Source of the DNA: Saussurea involucrata
Lineage: Eukaryota > Streptophyta > Magnoliopsida > Asterales > Asteraceae
Direction of reading: 5' to 3'
DNA: 64,000 nucleotides
NCBI GenBank assembly: GCA_033807775.1
Contig: CM066315.1
Coordinates: 6,080,501 to 6,144,500 of the forward strand
The notes below the pieces were generated by a model. The model saw only the letters and a program-made list of their open reading frames with translations. It was not told the origin of the DNA and made no database searches. Shown in pieces: positions 23,045 to 35,936 of the stretch. Position numbers and translations under genes: made by a program. Every line of letters begins with the position of its first letter. Position 1 is the stretch's first letter.

Positions 23045-23598
23045 GGGAAATTAATTAAAATACCTAAGTCAAACATTGAGTTACCAAAATAGCATAATTT
23101 TTTTTCAATTTTGCAAAAATACCCAAAATACCCGCGATGGATCCCGAGATCGCGGGCTAGGGCTGACGTGGCACGTATTTTGGCCCCAAATGCCCCGCAA
23201 AGCCCCTCAACTTTGGCCGCGGTGCACTTTTGGTCCCTGCCCGCGATGGCCCGAAATTTTACACTTTTGGTCCCTGAAATTTACACTTTCAGCCCCTGAA
23301 AATTTACACTTTCAGTCCCTAAACTTAGACGAATTTTGCATGTTTTTACTGTTTTTTCCACAATTATTACACTTTAAAGACCGATTTGTGGTTGAAATTC
23401 ATTTGCATGTTTGAATCAATGTTAAATCAATGTTTTTGGAATACCAGTTTGTGGATGAAATGAGAGATTGCTTTTCTGATATGTTGGTTGTTTCATTGAT
23501 AAATAGACGTAAAATGCAAGCCATAATCCCCACACAACGATTTCATTGTAGCAATATTTCTTTCTGCAATATTTTGTGTTTGAGATACTACTGAAAAA

Positions 23599-24077
23599 AT
23601 GAGTTCATCTGTTGCAAAAGCTAAGCTATATTTCTGTTTTGATGGTGAATGGGTGCAAGATAACAATGAGTGGAATTTTGCTTATAAATCTAAGCATGGT
23701 GTAAAAGTGTCAGTAAACTATACTTATCAGAAGTTTGTTGCATACGCCATGCAAAAATGTGGAATCAACTCTTCTGATGTTTGCAAGTTAGTGTTTAAAA
23801 ATGGCGATGGGTCATTTGTGGATTTATCCAACGATGGGGATATCTCTACTTTTCTGCACCTTGCAGTCGATTCAGAAAGACCCCCATTACTCTTTGTGTA
23901 TCCCGGCGTATCCGACGGTGACGACGACGGTGACGACGACGAAGACCTCCAAATAGAGCAGCCTGATTCTCAACAACAACAACCACCACAACCACACGAA
24001 TGGCGTACTGCTGGAGTTGCTGATGACGAAACCCACGTTTTCAGAACGGGTAATTCTGAAATAGACAGATCAGACAC
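23599..24077 (+). pseudogene. MULE transposase, N-terminal exon (PB1-like region)
   Basis: The first ~160 codons of the mudrA-like transposase. The start MSSSVAKAKLYFCFDGEW with 'VFKNGDGSFVDLSNDGDIS' resembles the PB1-like N-terminal region of many plant MULE transposases; an acidic linker (DGDDDGDDDEDLQ) and a glutamine/proline run follow. The frame resumes after the solo LTR at 28034 (RSDT then DNDDHEEYTPS), so the gene was split by insertion, not by an intron. The ATG is about 185 bases inside the left TIR end, in keeping with a TIR-borne promoter. Confidence 0.85.
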
Positions 24078-27000
24078 TGTAACATCCCACAAATCCAAAG
24101 TACATATAACATATATTTAGTAACATGGTTTCAACAAAATAATTCACATTACACATTTGGTCCCAAAGTCTGACTAATCAATATAAAATTCAGTACAAAC
24201 TTGATCCCATTTAGATCAGATAATAGCTAATAACAGAAATTTAAGTACAAAAGCATCATCAACTTCATAATGGTCATCATCCCACATAGCTATCCACCAA
24301 GTAATCTAATCATTTACTCTTACTGGTACCACCACCTGGAATACAGATTTTTAAAAACAAAAAATGAGGGTTAGACCTAAGGGTCTAGTGAGTAAATCCC
24401 TGACATTTGTAAATCATTAAAAATTCATTTACATGAAACACTCTTCGTATAATTACACATACATCACACGTAAATTAATACCAAATAAGATTTACACATC
24501 ATACCTGTCTCATTCCACCTTATCCCTCCACCAATGGCCAATATCAATTGGTTGCGAGCCAATTTATCACACCGGTCCAAAGCCCGACCACGTATTATAT
24601 TTTCATATAATACTCACGTAATTATAATATCTCAATATATTATAATCACCCACTTATGACATATTCATACACTTTATCAAGCATTAGTTATTCACATAAT
24701 GCATTCCAGTAAAATATTTTTTAAAGTAAAACTCACCTGGTTTGTTTATCACCAAAAGCTCTTCCAAGATAAATCACGTATGACCACTCTTCACAGAATC
24801 TGTAATTACACAAAATAACAGGTATTTCTTCTTAAAACTGAACTTAGAAAATCCTTGACTAAAGTCGCAACCCATTAAAATATAATAAAAATCGCAATGA
24901 ACAGTACCAAGTCGCAACCGCCTACTGCGACTTCACCCCGAAGTCGCAACCCACTATTGCGACTTCACCCTAAGTCGCAATCAACTACTGCGATTCCAAA
25001 CCCAAATCGCAATCAACTACTGCGATTCCAAACCCAAATCGCAATCAACTACTGCGATTCCAAGCCAAGTCGCAAACGACCATTGCGACTTCATACCCAA
25101 GTCGCAACCCACTATTGCGACTCTGATGAATGTCGCAGTCGTCCATTGTGACTCCGATGAATGTCGCAGTCGTCCATTGCGACTTCGATGAATATCTCAG
25201 TCCACTGTTCATCCTAAAACCCAGATATTTTTGCAGTTTTAGACTATGATTGTTTATGTAACTTTGCAGATATGTTTTATACTACCATTAGAACACTATT
25301 CCAAACCCAAAATTTCCATATCTTTCAAAATTACCAAAACCCACATCCAAAACTTATAGTAAAACTTTTAAGAACTAATATACATAAAGATGAGATGATA
25401 TAGGGTTCTTACCTTCTGATTCTTCAGCTATTTAAGAACTTCTCCAGTAGATTAAGTATTGATCTTCCTCTTAATTTTCTTCTTTCCTTGATTCTCTCGA
25501 TCTCTCTCTCTTTCTACCGAATTTCACACACATACACACACTAGCACTTTTAGATATTACTTTCAAAATGGACACCTCATCCCTAATGTAAAGCCCGTGT
25601 CCCGATATGCGTTTTAATTAATTATTTATTTATTTATTTTATTAAGCGAAATTATTTAACGGGATTAGGAGATAAGAACCAAATGGTAAATCTTAACTGT
25701 TGGGGTTTAATATCAAAGTATTGGAAAGTGAAGGGACCATATATGCATTTTACCCAAGATTTGTGCATGGGCCGAGCCCTCTCTTTGTCCCTCGTCCTTT
25801 TCCTTTTTTTTTGGGGTCGTTCACGGCTATCAACAGCAACAACCAAGAAACCTAAAACCCTAGTATTCTCCTTCCCATTTTCTTTCTTGGAATGGCCGTG
25901 AGCAAGAAGAAGCGAGAGAGAGATTCGCGAGAGAGAGAAGTAGAGAGAGCGAGAGAGATCGAGAGTGGAGGGAGAAGCCGCCGGAGATCGCCTGTTGCCG
26001 CCGCTGCTGCCGCCGGGAGCTCGCCGGAGGAGTCGAGAGGAGGAAGAAAGGTCGGGACCAGGTGCTGCGGGTGCGCCATCGCCGCCGGCGTAAGGTAACT
26101 CTCTTTTCCGTTCCTTCTCTTATTTTCCGGTGAGACAATCAGCGGCGACGCCACTGTGGTGGCTGGGTGTCGGGTGGTGGTGGTTGTGTGCGCTGGGAGT
26201 GGGTGCATGCGGACAATCGGTCGAGAGAGTAGAGTTTTCGCGGTGGTTGCGGTTCGTTTTACTTGTTTCGTCGAAGAACCGCCGCCGGCTGCCGCCGGCG
26301 ACCACCACTGCCGAAGGTGGCAGTGGGTGGTGCGTGGCCGTGACCTGTTAATAATCAGTAGAGCCCTTTAAACCGTGACTTAATCGATTAAGCCGATTCG
26401 ATAAAACCGTCGTTTTTATAATCATCAATTCATGTGGAAAATGGTGCAGCCACTGTTTTTACGACGGCTATAACTTTTCCGTCGTAACTCCGTTTGAGCC
26501 GAAACTGGCGCCCACGGTTCAAGTTCAGGGTCGGGCACGTTTTCCGTGTTTTAGCGGAAAACTGGTTCGGTCTCTAGCTGGACGAAAAAGTGGTCGCAAG
26601 TTCGGTGTTTCGTCATTTCATGTGAAAACTTCTGGAATCTGCCTTGATCTTGCGAAAATCATAACTTTCTACTCGTAACTCGGTTTGGGGTGAAACCGGT
26701 GTCAAAAGTTCCCTTTTTGAGTCTAGAAACTTTTCTGTGTTTTGTGCAAAACCCAGTTCGGGACGTAGCATGGGTCGATTTGTCGTTTTATACTGAAAGG
26801 TGCTGAATTTCGCTGTTCCGGAAACTGTTTTTGTAAAACCCGTAGTAAATTGTAGAAAATTCTTTAGGAGGCGTATAATATGTCCTTGGAACCCTAACTC
26901 AGAGTACTTTCTGGTCATGAAATAATATTGGGAATTTTCTGGGTTTAAAGGGGTCGAAACAGGTCCCGAACAGACCTGTTTTGGGTGAACGGAATTTAGT

Positions 27001-28028
27001 TTTAGTGACGGTTTAAGCGTGTGTCGTGTCATAGGGTCCGGGTCTCGTATTGACACGTTTTAACATGCATTTAGGTGCTGGGAAGTGACCGTAATTGTGA
27101 AGCTTGAATTGTGTTATTAAGCTGGGCGCGCATTCGAGGTGAGTTCTCTCACTGTGTAGTTAGGGGTTGTATGCATGTCATAATAGTTTGTATGTACTAA
27201 TGTCTTTGTGGTGTGAACTAGTTGTTTGTGGTGTGTAATATTTGATTGGTTTGAATGCTTAGTATAAATGTTTTACATTACAATTCGGTGGGACCGAGGA
27301 AGTGGAAAGAAACGTTGTGGGAACTCGGTGTGACGAGTGTGTTACATTACCATTCGGTGGGACCGAGGAAGTGGAAAGGAACGTTGTGGGAACTCGGTGT
27401 GACGAGTGTGTTACATTACAATTCGGTGGGACCGAGGTGTTGGATACATAATTACTTGTAGATGTTTACTCGTTTTATGTAACTGTGATGTTGTTGCTTA
27501 TGTGCGGATAGGGGTGATGTGTATATAATTCCTATCTGCGCATGTGTTGGAATTCACTAAGCTTCGTGCTTACCCTTTCCCAATAAACTGTGGTTTCAGG
27601 TCCGAGCGGCTCCAAGGCGTGACAAGTACACACTGGCGCGCGAGGAGAGCTGGTTGCTTTATGGTTTTTAATAATTAAACGTTTATTCCGCTGGGTTTTA
27701 TTATGAAGATATTAATTATGAGTTTGCAAACGAAACGTTGGGATTCATTTAATGAGTTGTTATAAATGAATTGTTTATTTAAAAATTTAAATTTGCTTGT
27801 AATTTTTGGGACGTTACACCTAATAGCAAGGAAGTCGGTTTTAGCAATATGAGGTGTCATCTAAATACCAAATATACCCTAAACTTATTTCACTTGTCAA
27901 AACATACCCCTAACTTCTATTATAAAAATTAAAACCTACCCCTTAACTTCTTATTCCATAAAATACCCACATAAAACTTATAAGATTTTTTTCATATTTT
28001 AAATTAAATAAAATACCTGGTTATTACA
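24078..28028 (-). mobile_element. Solo LTR (chromovirus-like) inside the MULE gene, itself interrupted
   Basis: Starts TGTAACATCC and ends ...GTTATTACA, flanked by GACAC (24073-24077 and 28029-28033). Removing the nested LTR at 25587-27818 leaves about 1.7 kb. 'GAGGGTTAGACC' and 'TCTAGTGAGT' (about 24366-24393) match the Gypsy LTR at 60467-60490, giving the family and orientation. About 24905-25195 is an array of AGTCGCAA...TGCGACT inverted pairs. Confidence 0.85.
25587..27818 (+). mobile_element. LARD solo LTR, copy 1
   Basis: Starts TGTAAAGCCCG and ends ...GGGACGTTACA, flanked by CCTAA (25582-25586 and 27819-27823). It is almost identical to the LTR at 33497-35721. A GC-rich, purine-rich part (25890-26330) gives open frames on both strands that I do not regard as genes. 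A 69-bp tandem repeat (27273-27341, 27342-27410, partial to 27435) carries TCGGTGGGACCGA palindromes. Confidence 0.88.
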
Positions 28029-28033
28029 GACAC

Positions 28034-29055
28034 CGATAATGATGATCACGAAGAATATACCCCTAGTAGAAAATCATGTAGTCAGATAAATGACTTTTTT
28101 GATATGCCCCCTATTCTTCCAGACTCCCATACCCAGACACAAAGCTACGAACCTACACCTTATATTCGCAGTGAAAGTTTAACAGCATGTCAGATATTCG
28201 ATTCGAAGGATCTCTTAGCAAGTCAGATCGGACTCAAGTTCTTGGAAGAGGGTTTCCAAAGTCGTGTGCGGGCATCTGACAAAAGCAAATACGTAGTTGA
28301 ATGTGCTAGAGAAAAGTGTGAGTGGAGGTTGTACGCGATTCACAGGGGTCCCAAAGGAGGGGCGATAATGATTAGAAAGTTGCACGACGTACACACTTGT
28401 ACGAGGACGCAACTTAATCCCCACCACAAACAAGCCGGCAAAAAGACTTTGGGTGCGATCCTGAAAAACAAATTTCTTGATGTTAGCAGGTCATTGCGTC
28501 CAAAGGACATCGTCCACGACGTTCGCCGGCAGTTCGGCGTCACGATTGATTACCACCAAACGTGGCGTGCGCGCTGCCATGCACTGTTTATGGTGAGAGG
28601 CACGTTCGAGGAGTCGTATGAACGACTCCCGACATATTTATATAATTTGCAGCTGCAGAACCCCGGTACTGTCACGCAGCTACGGACCGATTCACGTGGA
28701 CGGTTTGAGATGTGCTTCGTGGCCCTTGGACCCGCGGTACGTATTTTAACACGTCATATGTTTACACATTATAAACTATAACATTTACACAATATAAACT
28801 ATAACATTTTAACCTATGTTTTTGCAGATCCGCACATTTGTGGCAAATCTACGTCGTGTCCTGATAATAGACGCAGCCCATTTAAAGGGCCGTTACTAGG
28901 GTATGATGTTCCTGGCGGTTGCCATGGACGGGGATAACTCCATCGTTCCAGTAGCCTTCGGCGTAGGCAAGTCTGAAACCGGGGACGAGTGGACTTGGTT
29001 TATGTCCATGTTGAGACAAGCTATCGGAGACCCGCAAGGGTTGGTGTTTATGTCT
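28034..29055 (+). pseudogene. MULE transposase, copy 1, truncated
   Basis: Continues the N-terminal exon. 28034-28736 encodes the MuDR-type DNA-binding region (SQIGLKFLEEGFQSRVRASD, CAREKCEWRLYA, HTCTRTQLNPHH) and the start of the MULE domain. An intron (GTACGT...TTGCAG) separates it from 28828 onward (IRTFVANLRRVLIIDAAHLK), which carries the first catalytic Asp. An in-frame TAG at 28897-28899 follows GRY. The copy stops at about 29055, fused to LTR sequence, so the second Asp, the Glu and the SWIM finger are missing. The second copy starts 7,903 bp downstream and shares the stop. Confidence 0.9.
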
Positions 29056-29504
29056 TACCCTTTCCCAATAAACTGTGGTTTCAGGTCCGAGCGGCTCCAA
29101 GGCGTGACAAGTACACACTGGCGCGCGAGGAGAGCTGGTTGCTTTATGGTTTTTAATAATTAAACGTTTATTCCGTTGGGTTTTATTATGAAGATATTAA
29201 TTATGAGTTTGCAAACGAAACGTTGGGATTCATTTAATGAGTTGTTATAAATGAATTGTTTATTTAAAAATTTAAATTTGCTTGTAATTTTTGGGACGTT
29301 ACAACTTGGTATCAGAGCACAGCTTGAGTGAATCACACACACCTCGGTGTGTTTGATCTCAAGTTTGCGGCTATAAGATTCCTTTAAAATCGTTTTAGAA
29401 AATAAAAGGAAGGAAAATTCCGTTGAGAACGGTGATTGGAGGCGCAGTGTGTACAGTCAGCCGGAGCCAAAAGGGGAAAGGTACAGTACTTAGTGTTTTA
29501 TTAC

Positions 29505-30237
29505 TTTCTAGATCATAGAGTATGCATGCTAGATTGCCTGTTGTGGACACTATGCTGTATGTTGAACTACTTGCTATTAGGAATTTATGCTAATTATGAT
29601 AGGTTACTAAGTGGATGCCCTCTAGGTTGTATGCAGTAAGAGATTTATAGCATTAGAATATTCGATTTAGTTCTATTGCGCAGCTCTTGTTTGAGTCCAA
29701 CCGTTCTAGGATAGAATCTTGTATTCGAATGTCTATTTATTTCGCACTTCATATAATCGGGTATTCGCGAGGTCACTCGTTATAATTAGTAGGGATTCGG
29801 TAGTAGCAAGGGTAGTGGGATAAGAGGAAGTTCCTAGAGAGCTGGGAAGGGTGTTTTTGTATGGGTATGTGTGCTAGATTGCTTTCTAGAACATAGGAGT
29901 ATGTATGCTAAATTGCTTGGTGCTTATTACACTGTATTGCATGTTTGTTGCTTGCTAATAGGAGGTTATGCTAGCCTTGATAGGTTGTTAAGTGAATGCA
30001 CTATAGGTCGTATGCGGTAGGAACCGAATAGCCTTAGAGTGTCGGATTTAGTTCTATTGCGCAGCTCTTGTTTGAGTCCAACCGTTGTAGGATAGGATCT
30101 TACATTCGAATGTCTATCCGGTTTGCACTGTGTGCGACTGTGCATTCGCGAGGCGACTCGTCATGACTAGTGGAAATTTCGTTGTAACAAGGGTAGTGGA
30201 ATAGGGTGAAATTCCTAGGGAGCTAGGAAGAGTGGGT
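29505..30237. repeat. Direct duplication inside the LARD
   Basis: Two diverged ~370-bp units (29505-29882 and 29883-30237) share 'gatttagttctattgcgcag', 'tcttgtttgagtccaaccg' and 'aagggtagtgg'. No coding frame is conserved between them. Confidence 0.7.
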
Positions 30238-33070
30238 GTATATATATGCTGGTGCGGGCATATGGTTTATAATTTTTGTTGTATGATCGGGGTGACCGAT
30301 GGTTTATTATGTATACAATTGTGGTTGTCTGATCGGGGAGACCGATGGTTTTATATATACAGTAGTTGTATGAGTTTGCCTGCTTAGGATATGTTCTTGA
30401 ACTGGCATGTGTGGATTAATTGTATTATGTGTATAGTTTCGGCGAGAAACTACTTGGACCCTTGGGATGGGACTCGGAACGAGTGATGATAGGTGTGGAA
30501 GGTAGTAGTAGAGCTCCTACTACCGGAAGCACAGGATCAATGCTCGAGTCGGGGAAGTCACGAGGAATCCAAGGAGTTGGGCGTGAGTGTTGTTAGTGTG
30601 CGTTGTTACGTGCTAATAACGCGTTGTATTATCTACCCAGAATAGCTGTCACAAGGAGGAACAACTATAGTAAACCTACTAGTACAGGTGTGTACTTGTT
30701 TTGCTTTGATGGGATGATCGTTGGGGTAGTGTCGAAGGTTATAAATTAGTAGTCGTTGGAATAAAAGGACGATTCTAGTATTAGTCACTTGGAGTGACGA
30801 TGAGGATGATGGTTGTTTTGGGCCAAGATGGATGATTGTGCTAGAATCATAGGCTTTTGAGCCGACTTTGATTTGAGGAAAAGCCGTAAGATGATTTGAA
30901 GTAATTTCCCCAACTTGCCTAAGAGGTTTAAATGTCCGGATGACGTTAGTGGATCGGAGAGATTTGGAGGAGTAGGAGTCGAGGCGTAGAATGCCGACTG
31001 AGTCATGCACAAGGTTTGATTTTGAAATAGATTGTATTAACAAATTCTTGTGTTTCAAATCATTTTATGGATGGTGCTTCGATGTTTTGGAAAATGTTTA
31101 GCACACACACAAGATGTCGAATTATGGTTTTGAAAGTGCATGAAACCTTTTTATAACGAGAGTTACAAACTTTGTTGGTGATTTGTTTAAAATGAGTTTG
31201 GAATTCTAGTGTCGCTTAATTTTTTTTTCGAGAGTTTGCGTTACTAAGTATTTTATTGCAAATAGTTCAGTGTGTGGATTGATTCATGCGTGACATAAGT
31301 GGTGCATGGAGGAATTTTGGTAACATTTCATAAGGAGTTGTTTAGTGCGCTTTTTAGTCAGCTAAAGGTTTTATTGACATTTCCATGAAAATGCGATTTA
31401 TCGACTTAGGGGTATGCATACTGGGGTAACCTTTGTTCTCGACATTTTGATAAACGAGTCGTGCAAGAAAACGTTTTAGTTCCTTTTTGTCGAAATGAAA
31501 GACCATTTGATCGAATGAGTGTTTTAATGTTGTGAATATCATGCATTCGATTACAAGGTGTTATATTTTGGAAATATAAATGCGTAGATTGTGGACATTT
31601 GGTTAATTTAGAATTACCGATCGTTTCTTTTTGGAAATTAAAAACTTTTGCTTTGGAGGAAACGAGTATTTTGAGCATTTTCAATAAATACATTTTTAAA
31701 CTATAATGTTTTGACGTTATATGTCCCAAGTACGAAACTTGAGGAAGTGTACAAGCTTGCATGCCTGCCCCCAGTTTGAGATTTTATGAGGTTTTAGTCG
31801 ATATTTCCAATTAATAGAAGCGGACTGGTTTCTGTCTTCAAGTTTGAAACTTACACGAGACAGTTGTGTTTTAACAAAAATATATTTGTAAACCGTGTCA
31901 TCGTTTTGTGTGATTAGCTGACGCGCGAAAATTTGTGGCGAACCCTGTGCCACGTCATTTTATGATTAAAAAGAAGAATTTTTGAATCAAATGTCGTGAA
32001 ACTTATTTTGAATTATGTGCACACCTTTGTCGCACCCTGTTTAAGGTCAAGCGGTTACTTTAAGTGCACGTCATGAGTCAATCCATACTGGAATCGAGGC
32101 GGTTCATTTTAAAGAAATTATTTATTACGCTTTGCTTTTGTGTGAGTAAACTGAACTGCAATGGAACGATTTTCAACATGATTTTCCTATGTGGGACGAG
32201 TGTGTCCAGTTTTGCGTAACTATTGATCAGGTAATAGTAGTTTTATTACATACGATCTTGTTGAGATGAAAATCCGGATGTTGAAAATATTTTGTAAATG
32301 ATTTTGTAAACCATTTGGGGAAATGTGCTTTTAAGTGTAATGTGTCATTTCGAGAGTTTTAAGGGTGTGAGTCCTTTTGGAAAACTCTTTTGTTTAACCC
32401 GTGTTGAGTCTGGGACTAAGGTTGATTTCAGAGTATTGCTTGCTTAAACTTTGTCTAAACGCATTTTCCGACCTATGGGTCTAGCAAGCGTGGAGCATTT
32501 TGCTCGGTTTTGACTTGGAGTTAGTCATGGGCTAATTGCCCGGTTTTAATGACTCGAGGTGGAGTCTTGTTGATGAATTGTTTTGTCGCACCGCTTGGCA
32601 TTCATTGCACGTCGAGTATTTACATGTTTGGGTGAGGGAGACAATCCGGGATAGGCACTTGTGGGTAGGCTGTTTTGCTTTGGATCCTTAGGCACGTTAG
32701 TCAGTCGCTGGTAGTGGTCGGTTGGGTATCTCGGGGTGAGGCCCCGGTGTTCAGATGTTATAGCCTAGGCTTTCTAGTAGGTGCTAGGAGGATATAGTTG
32801 TGGGCACTTACCTGAGAGGTAATTCCGATGTGAGGGGCCCTGAGGCGTTACCTGAGAGGTAGGCGTCAGGGTGTATCCTCGGTTCAGCTGAATTAGCTTT
32901 GTAGAGCGAGTGTGGGGGATACGTCGACGGTGGGAGGTTGGGTATTCCACGCGTGTTGGTAATGCAGGCCGGGTAGTATCGGTTAAGGGAATGACTTACG
33001 TGTGTGTTAGTTGACTTGATTGTGGGGGATATCTATTTGTGTTAGTGTCTAGGATAATACCACGCTTATG
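30238..33070. other. LARD internal region, no coding capacity
   Basis: About 2.8 kb of retrotransposon interior. Open frames are short, mostly antisense, and show no retroviral motif (no zinc knuckle, DSG protease, YxDD polymerase or DDE integrase). Two 'GATCGGGG..GACCGATGG' units occur near 30283 and 30333. Confidence 0.6.
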
Positions 33071-33254
33071 TTTATTATTGTAATCGGTTGGACCGATGTT
33101 CGGCGGGTGGCCGATGTTTGTTATTGTAATCGGTTGGACCGATGTTCGGCGGGTGGCCGATGTTTGTTATTGTAATCGGTTGGGCCGATGTTCGGCGGGT
33201 GGCCGATGTTTATTATTGTAATCGGTTGGACCGATGTTCGGCAGGGGGTCGATG
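33071..33254. repeat. 46-bp tandem repeat, four copies, in the LARD
   Basis: Units at 33071, 33117, 33163 and 33209. Each contains ATCGGTTGGACCGAT, a perfect inverted pair around TGG, and GGCGGGTGGCC. The fourth unit has diverged. Confidence 0.9.
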
Positions 33255-33496
33255 TTTTGTTAATATAACTTATTAAAATTTTTTGGAGTCTATTAGAATT
33301 CGTGGAAGTTAATCGACAGTTAAGGGTAGGAATGATCGTAGTCGAGTATCATGTAGGGTATACTGTGAGCAGCTTTAGAATGGTTAAAGCTTGAAAGTGG
33401 ATTGAGTTTGGGATATCATCAAATGCCAGAGAGTTATTAGGAGCTGTTTGCGGACGTAGACTTCGGGGACGAAGTCTAATTCAAGTGGGGGAGAGT

Positions 33497-35721
33497 TGTA
33501 AAGCCCGTGTCCCGATATGCGTTTTAATTAATTAATTATTTATTTATTTTGTTAAGCGAAATTATTTAACGGGATTAGGAGATAAGAACCAAATGGTAAA
33601 TCTTAACTGTTGGGGTTTAATATCAAAGTATTGGAAAGTGAAGGGACCATATATGCATTTTTACCCAAGATTTGTGCATGGGCCGAGCCCTCTCTTTGTC
33701 CCTCGTCCTTTTCCTTTTTTTTGGGGTCGTTCACGGCTATCAACAGCAACAACCAAGAAACCTAAAACCCTAGTATTCTCCTTCCCATTTTCTTTCTTGG
33801 AATGGCCGTGAGCAAGAAGAAGCGAGAGAGAGATTCGCGAGAGAGAGAAGTAGAGAGAGCGAGAGAGATCGAGAGTGGAGGGAGAAGCCGCCGGAGATCG
33901 CCTGTTGCCGCCGCTGCTGCCGCCGGGAGCTCGCCGGAGGAGTCGAGAGGAGGAAGAAAGGTCGGGACCAGGTGCTGCGGGTGCGCCATCGCCGCCGGCG
34001 TAAGGTAACTCTCTTTTCCGTTCCTTCTCTTATTTTCCGGTGAGACAATCAGCGGCGACGCCGCCGCGCGCCGCCACTGTGGTGGCTGGGTGTCGGGTGG
34101 TGGTGGTTGTGTGCGCTAGGAGTGGGTGCATGCGGACAATCGGTCGAGAGAGTAGAGTTTTCGCGGTGGTTGCGGTTCGTTTTACTTGTTTCGTCGAAGA
34201 ACCGCCGCCGGCTGCCGCCGGCGACCACCACTGCCGGAGGTGGCAGTGGGTGGTGCGTGGCCGTGACCTGTTAATAATCAGTAGAGCCCTTTAAACCGTG
34301 ACTTAATCGATTAAGCCGATTCGATAAAACCGTCGTTTTTATAATCATCAATTCATGTGGAAAATGGTGCAGCCACTGTTTCCGTCGTAACTCCGTTTGA
34401 GCCGAAACTGGCGCCCACGGTTCAAGTTCAGGGTCGGGCACGTTTTCCGTGTTTTAGCAGAAAACTGGTTCGGTCTCTAGCTGGACGAAAAAGTGGTCGC
34501 AAGTTCGGTGTTTCGTCATTTCATGTGAAAACTTCTGGAATCTGCCTTGATCTTGCGAAAATCATAACTTTCTACTCGTAACTCGGTTTGGGGTGAAACC
34601 GGTGTCAAAAGTTCCCTTTTTGAGTCTAGAAACTTTTCTGTGTTTTGTGCAAAACCCAGTTCGGGACGTAGCATGGGTCGATTTGTCGTTTTATACTGAA
34701 AGGTGCTGAATTTCGCTGTTCCGGAAACTGTTTTTGTAAAACCCGTAGTAAATTGTAGAAAATTCGTTAGGAGGCGTATAATATGTCCTTGGAACCCTAA
34801 CTCAGAGTACTTTCTGGTCATGAAATAATATTGGGAATTTTCTGGGTTTAAAGGGGTCGAAACAGGTCCCGAACAGACCTGTTTTGGGTGAACGGAATTT
34901 AGTTTTAGTGACGGTTTAAGCGTGTGTCGTGTCATAGGGTCCGGGTCTCGTATTGACACGTTTTAACATGCATTTAGGTGCTGGGAAGTGACCGTAATTG
35001 TGAAGCTTGAATTGTGTTATTAAGCTGGGCGCGCATTCGAGGTGAGTTCTCTCACTGTGTAGTTAGGGGTTGTATGCATGTCATAATAGTTTGTATGTAC
35101 TAATGTCTTTGTGGTGTGAACTAGTTGTTTGTGGTGTGTAATATTTGATTGGTTTGAATGCTTAGTATAAATGTTTTACATTACAATTCGGTGGGACCGA
35201 GGAAGTGGAAAGAAACGTTGTGGGAACTCGGTGTGACGAGTGTGTTACATTACCATTCGGTGGGACCGAGGAAGTGGAAAGGAACGTTGTGGGAACTCGG
35301 TGTGACGAGTGTGTTACATTACAATTCGGTGGGACCGAGGTGTTGGATACATAATTACTTGTAGATGTTTACTCGTTTTATGTAACTGTGATGTTGTTGC
35401 TTATGTGCGGATAGGGGTGATGTGTATATAATTCCTATCTGCGCATGTGTTGGAATTCACTAAGCTTCGTGCTTACCCTTTCCCAATAAACTGTGGTTTC
35501 AGGTCCGAGCGGCTCCAAGGCGTGACAAGTACACACTGGCGCGCGAGGAGAGCTGGTTGCTTTATGGTTTTTAATAATTAAACGTTTATTCCGCTGGGTT
35601 TTATTATGAAGATATTAATTATGAGTTTGCAAACGAAACGTTGGGATTCATTTAATGAGTTGTTATAAATGAATTGTTTATTTAAAAATTTAAATTTGCT
35701 TGTAATTTTTGGGACGTTACA
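33497..35721 (+). repeat. LARD 3' LTR (copy 2)
   Basis: TGTAAAGCCCG...GGGACGTTACA, followed by CCTAATAGCAAGG exactly as after copy 1. Differences from copy 1 that I can see are few: an extra GCC-rich insert near 34060 and loss of about 20 bases near 34380. The two copies are therefore recent. Confidence 0.88.
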
Positions 35722-35931
35722 CCTAATAGCAAGGAAGTCGGTTTTAGCAATATGAGGTGTCATCTAAATACCAAATATACCCTAAACTTATTTCACTTGT
35801 CAAAACATACCCCTAACTTCTATTATAAAAATTAAAACCTACCCCTTAACTTCTTATTCCATAAAATACCCACATAAAACTTATAAGATTTTTTTCATAT
35901 TTTAAATTAAATAAAATACCTGGTTATTACA
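35722..35931. repeat. Second copy of the outer solo-LTR 3' end
   Basis: Identical in layout to 27819-28028 (CCTAATAGC...GTTATTACA then GACAC). It is carried along by the 7,903-bp tandem duplication. Confidence 0.85.
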
Positions 35932-35936
35932 GACAC

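Larger units (their letters stand above)
29056..35721 (+). mobile_element. LARD (large non-coding LTR retrotransposon), 5' LTR truncated
   Basis: 29056-29303 is the last 248 bp of the LTR (equal to 27571-27818). It is followed by a primer site TGGTATCAGAGC (29307-29318, initiator-Met tRNA type), a 4.2-kb internal region, a purine tract (AGTGGGGGAGAGT, before 33497) and a full 3' LTR (33497-35721). I find no gag or pol. Non-autonomous, presumably moved by proteins of a related chromovirus (inference). Confidence 0.85.

Noticed and set aside
24905..25195. CRISPR-like array of AGTCGCAA/TGCGACT repeats
   Set aside because: Repeats are short and imperfect, spacers are similar to each other, there are no cas genes, and it lies in a plant LTR.
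25892..26371. Basic, Arg/Glu-rich frame starting MAVSKKKRERDS in the LARD LTR (again at 33802)
   Set aside because: It lies wholly inside an LTR, repeats GAGAGA codons, is matched by antisense frames and has no domain; more likely LTR leader sequence.
26613..27056. 147-codon minus-strand frame in the LARD LTR (again at 34516)
   Set aside because: Present only because the LTR is duplicated; no domain and no start context.
28104..28781. A FAR1/FHY3-type host transcription factor derived from a transposase
   Set aside because: The gene sits between MULE TIRs with a 9-bp duplication, has a premature stop and is truncated; it is the transposon's own gene.
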